Shown piece by piece: positions 30,090-38,703 of a DNA stretch of 41,356 nt; positions within the stretch are counted from its first letter, which is position 1; every line of letters begins with the position of its first letter. A program made the position numbers and the translations under genes. The notes under the pieces are model-generated. The model was not told where the DNA came from and ran no database searches. It saw only the letters and a list, made by a program, of their open reading frames with translations. Origin of the DNA: a virus; the IMG/VR virus record IMGVR_UViG_3300002460_000071, positions 1 through 41,356 of that record; one strand, given 5' to 3'.

Positions 30090-31721
30090 ATGCCAGTCCT
30101 CAATACAGCTTCATCAATTATAGACTTCTATAAAAGCAAAGGATTCAGACCATCGGCAGGAGAACCTGTTCCTTTATTTTCTCAAAGGAAAAAAGACTTT
30201 GAGCGGCTTGGACTTTCAAGTCAGCTCGGTGATTTTAGGGGGTCGGCAGAACAGAATACAGCTCTTCTTAATGCGCTCGTAAAAGGAGAAAGGAATACAG
30301 GTGTTTCAATAACTCCGCAAAATATTGATTCCATAGTGAGGGTTGCTCAACAACATCCGATACAGCAGGCAACCACGACTCAACAGAGACCTCCATTGAG
30401 ACTTCCTTCAGGACAAACCATTTCTCCAGCAGACCCTCAATACGAAGAATTTTTACGTTCTGGCGGAAAACCAGAACCAGTACAAGCTCCTCCAGGTTCG
30501 ATTGAAGAAATAACTGCTCCACCTCAAATAACGCCGCCACAAATCACTCAACCGCAACAGCAACAAATTCCACAAGAGATACAGCAAAGAATATCTGAAA
30601 TAACAAAAACGCCGACTGCTGAAGATATAACTGGTCTTGCACAAGAAAGATTTTTCGGGCGTCCAACCTTCCCACTCGAACAAGAATCCATAGAAGCTGA
30701 AAAAGAGAGGGTGCGCCTTGGAGCGCAACAGGAAAAAGAAAGTATTATTTCAAGTCTTGCTTCTCGCGGTCTTTTCTTTTCAGGAAAGAAAACAAAGGGG
30801 ATAGAATCAATAGAAGCGCAAAAATTATCTGACCTTCTTGGCATAGATAGAAAATTCGCCATTTTTATTACACAGGGCCTTGAAACAGCGGCGCAGCAGG
30901 TAGCAAAAGAGGCACAAGCTGGAAGTAAAACGGCATTGGATGCGCTTGAAAAACTTGGATTTACCATAAACCCGATTACAGGAGGAGTTGAGCCTACGCT
31001 TGAAGCGCGAAAGGCACAGCAACAAGCGCAACAGCAACAGTTGCAGGCAGAGCAATTTCAACAAACACAACAACGTCTTGAGGGTCAAGCGCAGGCCCAA
31101 CAACAGAGATTTGAAGTAACACAGGCTCTTGCAGAGGCTCGTCTTGCGGTGAGTATGGCGCAGAATCAAGCTCAAATGGCTATAGCGCAACGAAGGCTTG
31201 AACTGGCCGAAGCAAATGCAAGTAAAGTAGGGGTTGGTGTCTCTGATCTGAATAGACAATTAAAAGAGTTGCAAATACAGCAAGCAGAACAATCACTCTC
31301 AACTGGTACTCAAGCGCAAGGCCTTACTGCTGGGTATGCTGAAAGAATCCAACAATCTAATCGGATTTTAACTCAGCTAGAAACGAAAATAAATAAATAC
31401 AGCGCTGTTGGATACGCAATTCAAAGAGCATTGCCGAACTGGGCACCAGGGAAAGACCCAAATATACAGTCTCAAGAACAAGCAGAACGTAACTTCATCA
31501 ACTCTGTATTAAGGCGAGAATCTGGTGCGGTTATTTCACCTCAAGAGTTTGATAATGCAAAAAAACAATACTTTATTCAACCTGGTGACAGTAAGAAAGT
31601 ATTGGCTCAAAAGAAAGCAAACAGGCAATTAGTAGAAAAAAGCTTCATTAAAAGTAGTGGAAGAGCATTTACTCCAGTACAGACTCAAACAACTGATACG
31701 TTTAATGATATTTGGAAGTAG
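30090..31721 (+). CDS. Glutamine-rich internal/ejection-type virion protein (543 aa)
   Basis: The N-terminal 180 residues are Pro/Gln-rich. Residues about 200-400 form long coiled coils with poly-Gln (ARKAQQQAQQQQLQAEQFQQ). The C-terminus has NFINSVLRRESGAVISPQEF and YFIQPGDSKKVLAQKKANRQ, a motif I know from DNA-injection proteins of short-tailed phages. Such proteins are packaged in the head and pass into the cell to form a channel. It is followed at four bases by a second protein of this type. Confidence 0.72.
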   Translation: MPVLNTASSIIDFYKSKGFRPSAGEPVPLFSQRKKDFERLGLSSQLGDFRGSAEQNTALLNALVKGERNTGVSITPQNIDSIVRVAQQHPIQQATTTQQRPPLRLPSGQTISPADPQYEEFLRSGGKPEPVQAPPGSIEEITAPPQITPPQITQPQQQQIPQEIQQRISEITKTPTAEDITGLAQERFFGRPTFPLEQESIEAEKERVRLGAQQEKESIISSLASRGLFFSGKKTKGIESIEAQKLSDLLGIDRKFAIFITQGLETAAQQVAKEAQAGSKTALDALEKLGFTINPITGGVEPTLEARKAQQQAQQQQLQAEQFQQTQQRLEGQAQAQQQRFEVTQALAEARLAVSMAQNQAQMAIAQRRLELAEANASKVGVGVSDLNRQLKELQIQQAEQSLSTGTQAQGLTAGYAERIQQSNRILTQLETKINKYSAVGYAIQRALPNWAPGKDPNIQSQEQAERNFINSVLRRESGAVISPQEFDNAKKQYFIQPGDSKKVLAQKKANRQLVEKSFIKSSGRAFTPVQTQTTDTFNDIWK

Positions 31722-31724
31722 TAT

Positions 31725-33539
31725 ATGGCAGAAATATCATTGCAAAATTTTACTGAAAAGGTGAATAAGTCTCGAAATGCTAAACTTACCGATACTGAAA
31801 TACTTAATAATCTATCTTTGAATAATCCTGATTTAGCTGTAAAAATAGGACAATCGAGAGATATGTATGGAAAACAGCCGAACATGAGTAATGATCGTGA
31901 TTTGGTTAATTTTCTTTCTGTAAAATATGGTGGAAGGATGCCAACCACTGCTAGTGTACCAACAGAAGAACAAGTTTCAGAGCAAGAGCAAAAACCAGGA
32001 TTTATCAAGGGTGTAAAAGAAAGCATTGAGAAAAGGGCTGAAGGAGTTGGTGAAATAGCCGATGTATATGGTGCAGGAAAACAAACACTTGCTGAGTCTG
32101 CTGTACAAACAGTAGGGCAGACAGTCGCTGGGTTAGGTGATATTGAGGTAGAGGCATTAAAATCCGCCGGAAGAGCAGTTGGATTTAAGGTTGAACCAGA
32201 GACTATACAGAAATTACTTCAAAATCCAACAGTACAAAAAGGTTTACAAATGGCAAAGAGTGGCATTAAACAATATCAGGGCTGGAAAAAAGAAAACCCA
32301 AGACTGGCGGCGAACCTTGAAGCATTTGTAAATATAAGTGAGGTATTTCCAATAGGAAAAGTATTAAGTATAGTTGGAAAAATAGTAGCTAAGACTGGAG
32401 AAAAAGCCATTGAAATAGCAAAGAAACCCGCAGAGATAATTCAAAAAACAAAAGAAGTAGTTGCCGATATTGATACTCCGACAAAGAATGTTCTCGACCC
32501 TTCCTTTAAGGCAAAGGAGGCTCTTAAAAAAGAAGTATCTTCAAAAAAGCTGACACAGCAAGAAGCAAGAGAAATTACAGAAGATATAAAGCCGCGACAG
32601 CAAGCGCAGGCACAATTTAATACTCAACGTGCCGACTATTATCTTTCAAAGGCTGTCCGGGCATCAAAGGATGCGGCGCAACCGACACCAATGGAGCTTG
32701 TAGGGAAACAAGCTGAAGATGTTATTCTTGAATTAAATAAAAAATTAAATAGATATGGAGAGTTGAAGCAGAAAGCTCTTACCGTTGCCGAGAAGCGGCA
32801 AGTACCGGGTATAGATAACGTAAAATTAAAATTACTCGATCTCATGGATAAGCGGTTGGGGGTGTATATTGATGCAAAGCATAAAATAGTTGAGGCAACA
32901 GGTAAGGTATCTCGCATCGCCCTTGATCCATCTGACCAAAATCTATTAAGTAAAGTGTATACGCTTCTTGATAATCTTGATGATGTCGATAATTTAGTAA
33001 GAGTAGATGCTACAGTAGATGCTATTCAAAATCTTCTTTACAAGAGAAGCCAAAATGTCTTTATTCCTATAAATAGTAATACGGAGGGAATCCTGAAACA
33101 AATAATGGGTGAGCTTAATGGTTTAGTAAAAAAACAGGCCGGCAAAGAATACATACAAGCAAACCAAAAATATGCAAACATCGTTGAATTGCGCGATACA
33201 TTGAATAAAGCAATAGGAGTAGAAGGAAAGAAAGGTGGAGCTTTAATGAAGCGAGTATTTAGTCCTGCTGATACTGGAACAAAAAAGATGTTTCAAAAAA
33301 TATATTATATTACTGGCATAAATCTTACTGATGAAGCGGTGCTTGCAAAATTTGCCATGGAAGCGGTAGGAGATGCTCGCCAGAAAAGTCTTCTTGAAGA
33401 AGTTGGGTTAATACGAGGAACAATATCGGGGGGCGGAGCATATCAAACTCTTCAACATGCATTTGAAACGGTAATAAAGAAAACGGTAACAAAAGAAAAA
33501 ACTGGAAAAGAAATTCTTAAAAAAGCGAGTGGAAAATAA
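31725..33539 (+). CDS. Internal virion/ejection-type protein (604 aa)
   Basis: A helical, Lys/Glu/Ala-rich protein. The first 90 residues look like a small globular helical part (TDTEILNNLSLNNPDLAVKI). Amphipathic stretches follow (AESAVQTVGQTVAGLGDIEV, then FPIGKVLSIVGKIVAKTGEK), such as could insert in a membrane during DNA entry. A long coiled C-terminal half follows. It has no enzymatic motif. Last virion gene before the leftward sugar operon. Confidence 0.62.
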   Translation: MAEISLQNFTEKVNKSRNAKLTDTEILNNLSLNNPDLAVKIGQSRDMYGKQPNMSNDRDLVNFLSVKYGGRMPTTASVPTEEQVSEQEQKPGFIKGVKESIEKRAEGVGEIADVYGAGKQTLAESAVQTVGQTVAGLGDIEVEALKSAGRAVGFKVEPETIQKLLQNPTVQKGLQMAKSGIKQYQGWKKENPRLAANLEAFVNISEVFPIGKVLSIVGKIVAKTGEKAIEIAKKPAEIIQKTKEVVADIDTPTKNVLDPSFKAKEALKKEVSSKKLTQQEAREITEDIKPRQQAQAQFNTQRADYYLSKAVRASKDAAQPTPMELVGKQAEDVILELNKKLNRYGELKQKALTVAEKRQVPGIDNVKLKLLDLMDKRLGVYIDAKHKIVEATGKVSRIALDPSDQNLLSKVYTLLDNLDDVDNLVRVDATVDAIQNLLYKRSQNVFIPINSNTEGILKQIMGELNGLVKKQAGKEYIQANQKYANIVELRDTLNKAIGVEGKKGGALMKRVFSPADTGTKKMFQKIYYITGINLTDEAVLAKFAMEAVGDARQKSLLEEVGLIRGTISGGGAYQTLQHAFETVIKKTVTKEKTGKEILKKASGK

Positions 33540-33549
33540 TTCTATTTTC
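33532..33549. terminator. Weak AT-rich hairpin between convergent genes
   Basis: GAAAATA (33532-33538), loop ATTC, TATTTTC (33543-33549), overlapping the end of the ejection-protein gene. It may help end rightward transcription ahead of the convergent gene ending at 33624. The stem has few G-C pairs, so the call is tentative. Confidence 0.25.
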
Positions 33550-33623
33550 TTGAAAGATTGTCGTATAAAATACCAATCACAATCAAGAAGAAGATATTTA
33601 GTATAATTGAGAGTGTTAACATA

Positions 33624-34787
33624 TTACTCCACCATCTCCTTAAACCGTTCTTTATCAGGATAAAGTTCTGGCCGGTAGATATACTGCGAAAGATTTTCCG
33701 TGATAAATGTATGGAGCTGTTTTTGCAGTTTGCTATTCCTATACCCTTCCATTGCTATTGGATTCTGGCTTATAAGGTCTAGCTCGCTCCAATGGAAGAT
33801 AGAGATGCCACAGTTACTCTTGCCATAGAGTTTGATATTTTTTTGCTCCCATGGTCGTTTCACAAGAAGATCATTGAATGTATACTTCCGGTGTTTTGCT
33901 ATCCATTTTCTATCTCCTTCATACACCCTTGCTCCATCAACCATAATCCTGTCAAGGTCTGCTTTGTTCTTTGAACGTAGATAATTTATGTACGTTCTCT
34001 CCCTCCAGTCATCTGCTCCGAGAGCATAGAGAAGATTGAGGATATTCTCCACATAGTCAAGATGATGATAGGAATATCCCCTACCTGCTCCAAGGTGATA
34101 GCCAATGGCTTTAGGGTCTACCATGACAGTACTCCCTAACATCCACCATTTTGATGTAATATAAAACTCTCCACCGTATGTCTTATGATAAAATTCATAC
34201 CCCCTATATTTTTCAAACTCTTCACGCTTTACTCCCATACCCCACGCCCCCTGCCCTATGATGTACCATGGCGTATCGGCGAGTTTATAATTAGCCCATG
34301 TCTCCCTACACTCATCTCCTAGCTTCCATGTATATTGAAATCCCATAGATGAGTCTGTTGGCGGATAGGCTCCCATTGTTTGTAATGATCCAAAGACAAG
34401 CCCGCCATTTTTTTCTATAGTTTCAAGAATGTGCTTGAAAAAGAAAGGATCGAGGGCGACATGAGCATCAGAAAAGTAGAGATACTTACCTCGTGCTATC
34501 TTTGCTCCGGTGTTTCTGGCACTGTGATTACCAGCTATCGGATCTCGTACAATGCGTATGATACGATTGAAGTACCCGCCACGTCCTTCGAGATATGATG
34601 TCGTGCCTCCTGTACCACGTTGGGGATATTTGTTATCATCACTACAATTATCTACAAGTATCAACTCAATTTCTTTCATGCCAAAACCAGAAGACTTCCA
34701 CGCGTGTAAAATACTATATATTGTAAAAACAACATGAGGGAATTCATTACGAGCAGGAATAACCACCGAGAGTGTTATATTTGACAT
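33624..34787 (-). CDS. Glycosyltransferase with polypeptide-GalNAc-transferase-like features
   Basis: Family 2-type N-terminus: ITLSVVIPARNEFPHVVFTI, then IELILVDNCSDDN. RNTGAKIARGKYLYFSDAHV places a DxH motif (Asp107-Ala-His109) where most GT2 enzymes have DxD; DxH is the metal site of mucin-type polypeptide GalNAc-transferases. GQGAWGMGVKREEFEKYRGY and then YGGEFYITSKWWMLGSTVMV with IGYHLGAG resemble the catalytic GGEN-W-GG region of those enzymes. 387 aa, no lectin domain. AAGGAA lies seven bases before the ATG. It is a candidate initiating transferase for the Ser/Thr tracts; acceptor choice is inference. Confidence 0.8.
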   Translation of the reverse strand: MSNITLSVVIPARNEFPHVVFTIYSILHAWKSSGFGMKEIELILVDNCSDDNKYPQRGTGGTTSYLEGRGGYFNRIIRIVRDPIAGNHSARNTGAKIARGKYLYFSDAHVALDPFFFKHILETIEKNGGLVFGSLQTMGAYPPTDSSMGFQYTWKLGDECRETWANYKLADTPWYIIGQGAWGMGVKREEFEKYRGYEFYHKTYGGEFYITSKWWMLGSTVMVDPKAIGYHLGAGRGYSYHHLDYVENILNLLYALGADDWRERTYINYLRSKNKADLDRIMVDGARVYEGDRKWIAKHRKYTFNDLLVKRPWEQKNIKLYGKSNCGISIFHWSELDLISQNPIAMEGYRNSKLQKQLHTFITENLSQYIYRPELYPDKERFKEMVE

Positions 34788-34809
34788 ATGATTTCCTTCT
34801 CGCTATGAT
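34781..34809 (+). promoter_or_regulatory. Promoter-like sequence on the plus strand
   Basis: TTGACA (34781-34786), a 17-base spacer and TATGAT (34804-34809). It points away from the minus-strand glycosyltransferase, whose start codon overlaps the -35. Transcription would read a 24-codon frame and then run antisense to the methyltransferase at 34894. Near-perfect elements, but the biological sense is unclear. Confidence 0.45.
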
Positions 34810-34816
34810 TATATAT

Positions 34817-34891
34817 ATGGCTACAGGGAAAATATGTAGATGTGAGACACATTATCAATGGGCATATAAACATAATTTTTTTAAAAAATAA
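34817..34891 (+). CDS. Possible 24-aa peptide
   Basis: MATGKICRCETHYQWAYKH followed by NFFKK and a TAA stop, starting about eight bases after the promoter-like element. The C-x-C...H-Y-x-W pattern recalls C-terminal fingers of phage HNH proteins, so it may be a remnant. No ribosome binding site. Doubtful as a real gene. Confidence 0.2.
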   Translation: MATGKICRCETHYQWAYKHNFFKK

Positions 34892-34893
34892 GG

Positions 34894-35850
34894 TTAAATC
34901 TTCGGCATACTGCATTTATATAGAAGGGGTGTATGATTCGTTGTTTCATATTCATTTTCAGAAATAGGAATACCTTTTGAGTTAAATAATTCAATTTTAG
35001 CAAAATAATTTCCAAGTGCTTCAAGGCCTTCCCCGGAACGCCACTCCCTCACATGAAAGGGGTTATATGGTTTATCATCACGAATATGCTTATTGTTCCG
35101 ATTCGGCGTACTGATAAAATATTCTGTTGGTACATCTTTGCTCCTGTTATCAAACTTTTGAATCATATTTGTTACAAATGTTCGCCAATCATTCACATGC
35201 TCTATAATCTCAATGGCGCAAATTATGTCAAATCTTGCAAACGTCCGTGTATCTGTGATGAAATCAACATGATCAAACCTACACTCACCGCTATAATAAA
35301 TTCCATTCTTTAGGCGCGTGAATAGCTGTTGCGCGAGTGATACAGTCTTCTCATTTTTATCAAGCCCCCATACAAAGTCTGCTTCTTGTGAGAGGATATT
35401 ACTCCCAACACCGGTACCACAACCAACATCTACAATCTTTGGCCGCCAGATATATTTTGGATACTGCGGGTGTGCGAGTACCTTTGTCATGCAATAATCC
35501 TTGATGAAGGTGTACATATCTCTTGTAGGATGCCACAAGAATACGCCTGTTTTTATGAAGCATTGAAGATTTGCTTCCCACTGTGGCTTGTCTTCCTTTT
35601 CTGGGTTCTCCTCATAGTTTTCGTCAAGAATAGAAGAATCATGTTTTTTAGGCTTGATGTCTTCAGTCACATTGACTAATTCCTCAGTTGATACAACAAC
35701 AGTTTCGGCTTGTTCAAACTTTTCTTCTTTGTCTACCTCCTGAATCCTTTTGTTTTCTTCTTCTATTTTTACATAACAATCATCACATAAGAGATTCTGA
35801 TAATCTTGAGGTATTTCCTTGTTACAAACGTCACATTGTTTATTGCTCAT
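34894..35850 (-). CDS. Class I SAM methyltransferase with N-terminal zinc finger (318 aa)
   Basis: Residues 1-30 form a Cys4 finger (CDVCNKEIPQDYQNLLCDDC). An acidic linker of about 60 residues follows. The methyltransferase core has PKIVDVGCGTGVGSNILSQE (motif I), FVWGLDKNEKTVSLAQQLFT (motif II), FDIICAIEIIEHVNDWRTFV and FISTPNRNNKHIRDDKPYNP. The set EIIEH plus TPN is typical of small-molecule or sugar methyltransferases. It lies between two glycosyltransferase genes (with an HNH insertion), so glycan methylation is the likely job. Confidence 0.85.
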   Translation of the reverse strand: MSNKQCDVCNKEIPQDYQNLLCDDCYVKIEEENKRIQEVDKEEKFEQAETVVVSTEELVNVTEDIKPKKHDSSILDENYEENPEKEDKPQWEANLQCFIKTGVFLWHPTRDMYTFIKDYCMTKVLAHPQYPKYIWRPKIVDVGCGTGVGSNILSQEADFVWGLDKNEKTVSLAQQLFTRLKNGIYYSGECRFDHVDFITDTRTFARFDIICAIEIIEHVNDWRTFVTNMIQKFDNRSKDVPTEYFISTPNRNNKHIRDDKPYNPFHVREWRSGEGLEALGNYFAKIELFNSKGIPISENEYETTNHTPLLYKCSMPKI

Positions 35851-36212
35851 AATTTATTTTTTAAATAATATTCTTGATAATAATGCTTCTTACATTTTCC
35901 TTTAGAAAAATATTTATTACCACATAAACAATTTTCGGGGTTTCCATAATCCATTTTTTTATGACAACTCGTACACAACATAAGCCAGTCACTTCTCACC
36001 CTTTTATACTTTCCACTAAGGTTCGCCCACTCATATCTTTTAGGATTTTTAATGTTACATTTTTCACACTTATTTGGTTTACCGAAGTTATTTTTCATCC
36101 AATGATGTATTGCGCTGTAACTTGCCCTATCTCCTTTCCATGCTTTATTTTTATTCCCAAATATTTTTACTGGCTTCATTACTCCAGACCTATTAAGGCA
36201 ATGGATTAACAT
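35847..36212 (-). CDS. HNH endonuclease, free-standing
   Basis: NKAWKGDRASYSAIHHWMKN, then CEKCNIKNPKRYEWANLSGK and SDWLMLCTSCHKKMDYG form an HNH-like module in which WANLSG and CTSCH supply the metal and zinc ligands. The C-terminus has another finger (CLCGNKYFSKGKCKKHYYQE). 121 aa. Start overlaps the upstream glycosyltransferase by seven bases and the stop overlaps the methyltransferase start (ATGA), so the insertion preserved coupling. A mobile gene within the sugar operon. Confidence 0.85.
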   Translation of the reverse strand: MLIHCLNRSGVMKPVKIFGNKNKAWKGDRASYSAIHHWMKNNFGKPNKCEKCNIKNPKRYEWANLSGKYKRVRSDWLMLCTSCHKKMDYGNPENCLCGNKYFSKGKCKKHYYQEYYLKNKL

Positions 36213-37477
36213 TCAAAAAAGAGAGGTTCTATTGACTGCTTGAATATATGGCTATACGAATAATTCTTTTTTATGTCGTTACTTGCCTTTAGCACTTTAT
36301 TTTGTGAGAACTCCGAATTGATGATCTTTGCGACATCGTTCATGAAGCTATCCCTATCTTTGTATTCAACATTTGTTCCTATCCCTCCAAAATCAAAGTA
36401 GAGAGCATTTTCTTTCGCAAATTCTCTCATTGGCGGAACATGGTTATTGAGAATGAGGAGATTATGAGAAAGCATTGCCTCTAAAAGAATGAGGGAACAG
36501 TTTTCTGACGTGCTTGGAAAAATGAAAAGATTAGAAAGCTGGAATAATTGCGATACCACTTCACGCGGCACTCCATGTTGGTAATTCGGCTCATCTTCAA
36601 GCGATGTGAAAATAAGCTCGTTGCGTGTAATTCCTTTTGTACTCGCCCATGCTATCGTTTCACCGATAAGTTGTTTTTCTCTTTTATCGTTTGCATGAGC
36701 ATTACATACAATGAGTGCAATTTTCTTACCTTGTTTTTTCAGAGCCGCCATTATCTCAATGACTATACCAAGCTGTTTTCCAGACATCATTCTCGGCGTT
36801 GAAACAGGATAAATCTGTAGATAATCTGTTGATAAAATATCGTATTTGTGGATAAGTTCTTTGATGAGCTTGTGAAGATTGAGAAAAAGTTGCGGATCGA
36901 GAGGATTATATACTATTCGCACATCTTTCGGAAAAACACCGTAGCTTTCGGCCGCATTGACGAGATAATGATTATTGAGATATACAAGTTTTGAGTTTTT
37001 AGGTAATGTATACCGCAAATTATGTGGGTACTTCATCTCATTTGGACGTGATGAAGGATTAGAATGTATCCAATGAAGCCATTTTATATTTGATTCTTCA
37101 GCGTATTTATGGATTGCCATGCAATATGGCAAGAACCACGCTTGGAATATCAGGTCGTGTTCAAGAATAATATCAATATCAGAACAATGTTCTTTTAATG
37201 CTTCATAAGCCGTTTTTGCTTGGTTTTCAAGGTCCGGTGACATCTCTTGATTCGCAGAATAATCCACAAGTAAAAATCGTGGAACTACCTTTCGTATCTC
37301 AACTCCATTTGGAACAAGGTTGTCATCATTGAAGTTATCATGGACAAAAAGAACGGTTTCATAACCGTTTTCCACAAGCGCGTAAAGTTGAGCTTCGACA
37401 ACAGAGCAAAGAGAATAAGAAGAATTGAACTCATAGAATGTTGTTAAAACCCCTATCTTCTTGTTCCGCTTTTCCAT
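36206..37477 (-). CDS. Family 4-like glycosyltransferase (GT-B fold)
   Basis: The N-terminal acceptor domain has KKIGVLTTFYEFNSSYSLCS and VVEAQLYALVENGYETVLFV. The C-terminal donor domain has LQIYPVSTPRMMSGKQLGIV, then QLFQLSNLFIFPSTSENCSL and ILLEAMLSHNLLILNNHVPP, the E-x7-E type region that binds the nucleotide sugar. 423 aa. First gene of the leftward sugar operon, preceded by an attenuator-like leader. Retaining GT4 enzymes usually extend surface glycans; here the acceptor may be the phage's own protein-linked sugar. Confidence 0.85.
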   Translation of the reverse strand: MEKRNKKIGVLTTFYEFNSSYSLCSVVEAQLYALVENGYETVLFVHDNFNDDNLVPNGVEIRKVVPRFLLVDYSANQEMSPDLENQAKTAYEALKEHCSDIDIILEHDLIFQAWFLPYCMAIHKYAEESNIKWLHWIHSNPSSRPNEMKYPHNLRYTLPKNSKLVYLNNHYLVNAAESYGVFPKDVRIVYNPLDPQLFLNLHKLIKELIHKYDILSTDYLQIYPVSTPRMMSGKQLGIVIEIMAALKKQGKKIALIVCNAHANDKREKQLIGETIAWASTKGITRNELIFTSLEDEPNYQHGVPREVVSQLFQLSNLFIFPSTSENCSLILLEAMLSHNLLILNNHVPPMREFAKENALYFDFGGIGTNVEYKDRDSFMNDVAKIINSEFSQNKVLKASNDIKKNYSYSHIFKQSIEPLFFEC

Positions 37478-37489
37478 AGTGTGATATGA

Positions 37490-37558
37490 TATAAAAATAA
37501 GCCCCTGTTTCGGGCGAACAGGGACTCGTCACTATAGTACCATAATGTTGCCCGAAAC
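37490..37558 (-). promoter_or_regulatory. Attenuator-like leader with alternative hairpins
   Basis: Reading the minus strand, GTTTCGGGC (37558-37550) can pair with GCCCGAAAC (37515-37507) as a nine-base antiterminator. Alternatively CCCTGTT (37523-37517) pairs with AACAGGG (37509-37503) and is followed by GCTTATTTTTAT, a standard intrinsic terminator. The two structures share bases 37507-37509 and the terminator loop, so they exclude each other. The terminator ends about 12 bases upstream of the glycosyltransferase ATG. Confidence 0.65.
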
Positions 37559-37567
37559 CACTATATT

Positions 37568-37596
37568 ACTATAAATGAATAATAGATTTTATGCAA
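37568..37596 (-). promoter_or_regulatory. Probable promoter of the leftward sugar operon
   Basis: Minus-strand TTGCAT (37591-37596), a 17-base spacer and TATAGT (37568-37573), predicting a start near 37561, only a few bases before the antiterminator arm. The -10 is good (five of six) and the -35 weak (three of six). The -35 overlaps the start codon of the peptidase gene on the other strand. Confidence 0.5.
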
Positions 37597-38517
37597 GTGG
37601 ATAAAAGATTAGGGGCTAAAAAGGATAGGCGTGATTGGAGAGATTATCGTCTTGGCGGTATCCAATTTGCAGAGGATGATTTGCCGGATTCTTTCCGCCT
37701 CAATGACCCTTTCCCACTCAAAAATCAGAATGGTTTCGGCTCTTGCACAGCACAGGCAACCTCATACCATAAACAAATCCAAGAGGGAAAAGAGCTTTCT
37801 GCTCGGTATATTTATGCGAGAACAAAACAAATTGAGGGAAACACGTCATGGGGGGCTCACACGAGAAATGCTTTCAAAGTTCTTACTGATTACGGGGCAG
37901 TAGATGAAATCGATTATCCAGAGCGGCATGATGTTACGGAACGTGAATATCTCGATTGGAACAACATACCGAATTATCTTGATGCAACACAGCATAAATC
38001 AGAGTCATATTGGCGCGTAGGCGTTTCTTTTAACGAGATTGCGTCAGCACTATATAAAAATAGAAGCATTGTCGTCATTTCCGTGCCTTGGTACAATTCT
38101 TACAACACGCCTGATAAAGAGAGTGGGAATCTTGAATGGAAGAAAGAGGATGGGTGGAAATATGGTCATGCAGTTGCTGTGTGTGGATGGAAAGCAAACG
38201 GATGGTTGCTTGTGAAAAACAGCTGGGGTGAGAAATGGGGATTGAATGGTTATTGTTATTTTCACAAATCATACCCGATATGGGACGCATGGGTAAGTAG
38301 GGATATTCCAAAAGAATTGCCTGTTGATATGAGATATAATAAGAAAAGGAATTATTTTTTGGAAAAGAAAACAGCTTTCAATCCATGGCTCTTAAAAAAG
38401 ATAGTGCGCCTCCCAACAAACAGGGAAATAAAGGGGCTTGTGTATGGATCATGGGACTATGAAGCGATTTTTGAAGGGCGCGTAGAAGACCAATGGCTTT
38501 ATAAAACTAAATATTAA
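37591..38517 (+). CDS. Papain-family (C1A) cysteine peptidase
   Basis: All active-site elements are present. PLKNQNGFGSCTAQATSYHK holds the oxyanion Gln46 and catalytic Cys52, GWKYGHAVAVCGWKANG the His near residue 192, and LLVKNSWGEKWGLNGYCYF the Asn near 210. About 60 residues follow the catalytic domain (RLPTNREIKGLVYGSWDYEA). No signal peptide or propeptide. Directly upstream of holin-like genes, so it may attack the host envelope at lysis. Virion maturation or host-protein degradation are alternatives. It is an uncommon enzyme type for a phage lysis position. Confidence 0.9.
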   Translation: MQVDKRLGAKKDRRDWRDYRLGGIQFAEDDLPDSFRLNDPFPLKNQNGFGSCTAQATSYHKQIQEGKELSARYIYARTKQIEGNTSWGAHTRNAFKVLTDYGAVDEIDYPERHDVTEREYLDWNNIPNYLDATQHKSESYWRVGVSFNEIASALYKNRSIVVISVPWYNSYNTPDKESGNLEWKKEDGWKYGHAVAVCGWKANGWLLVKNSWGEKWGLNGYCYFHKSYPIWDAWVSRDIPKELPVDMRYNKKRNYFLEKKTAFNPWLLKKIVRLPTNREIKGLVYGSWDYEAIFEGRVEDQWLYKTKY

Positions 38518-38520
38518 TCT

Positions 38521-38703
38521 ATGCAATTTTCTTTCAAACAATCATTAATAAAGGCGGCAAAGGCATTTCTTATTTTTCTTTTGCCTTTTCTCGTTGACCA
38601 ATTCATTGTCAATGTTCCGAATGTCGCACAGCTTACTATAGGCGGCGCGCTTATTATCATTGTCGATTATCTGAAAAGGAAATATGCAGGAAAAAATAGT
38701 TGA
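38521..38703 (+). CDS. Holin-like small membrane protein (60 aa)
   Basis: Two hydrophobic stretches, AFLIFLLPFLVDQFIVNV (about 15-32) and VAQLTIGGALIIIVDYL (about 35-51), with a basic N-terminus and C-terminus (KRKYAGKNS), the usual holin make-up. Starts three bases after the peptidase stop and overlaps the next small gene by 20 bases. It would permeabilise the inner membrane at lysis. Assigned from topology and position only. Confidence 0.65.
   Translation: MQFSFKQSLIKAAKAFLIFLLPFLVDQFIVNVPNVAQLTIGGALIIIVDYLKRKYAGKNS

Noticed and set aside
33558-33782. 74-aa plus-strand frame after the ejection protein gene
   Set aside because: Most of it is antisense to the glycosyltransferase ending at 33624, with only a TTG start and no ribosome site.
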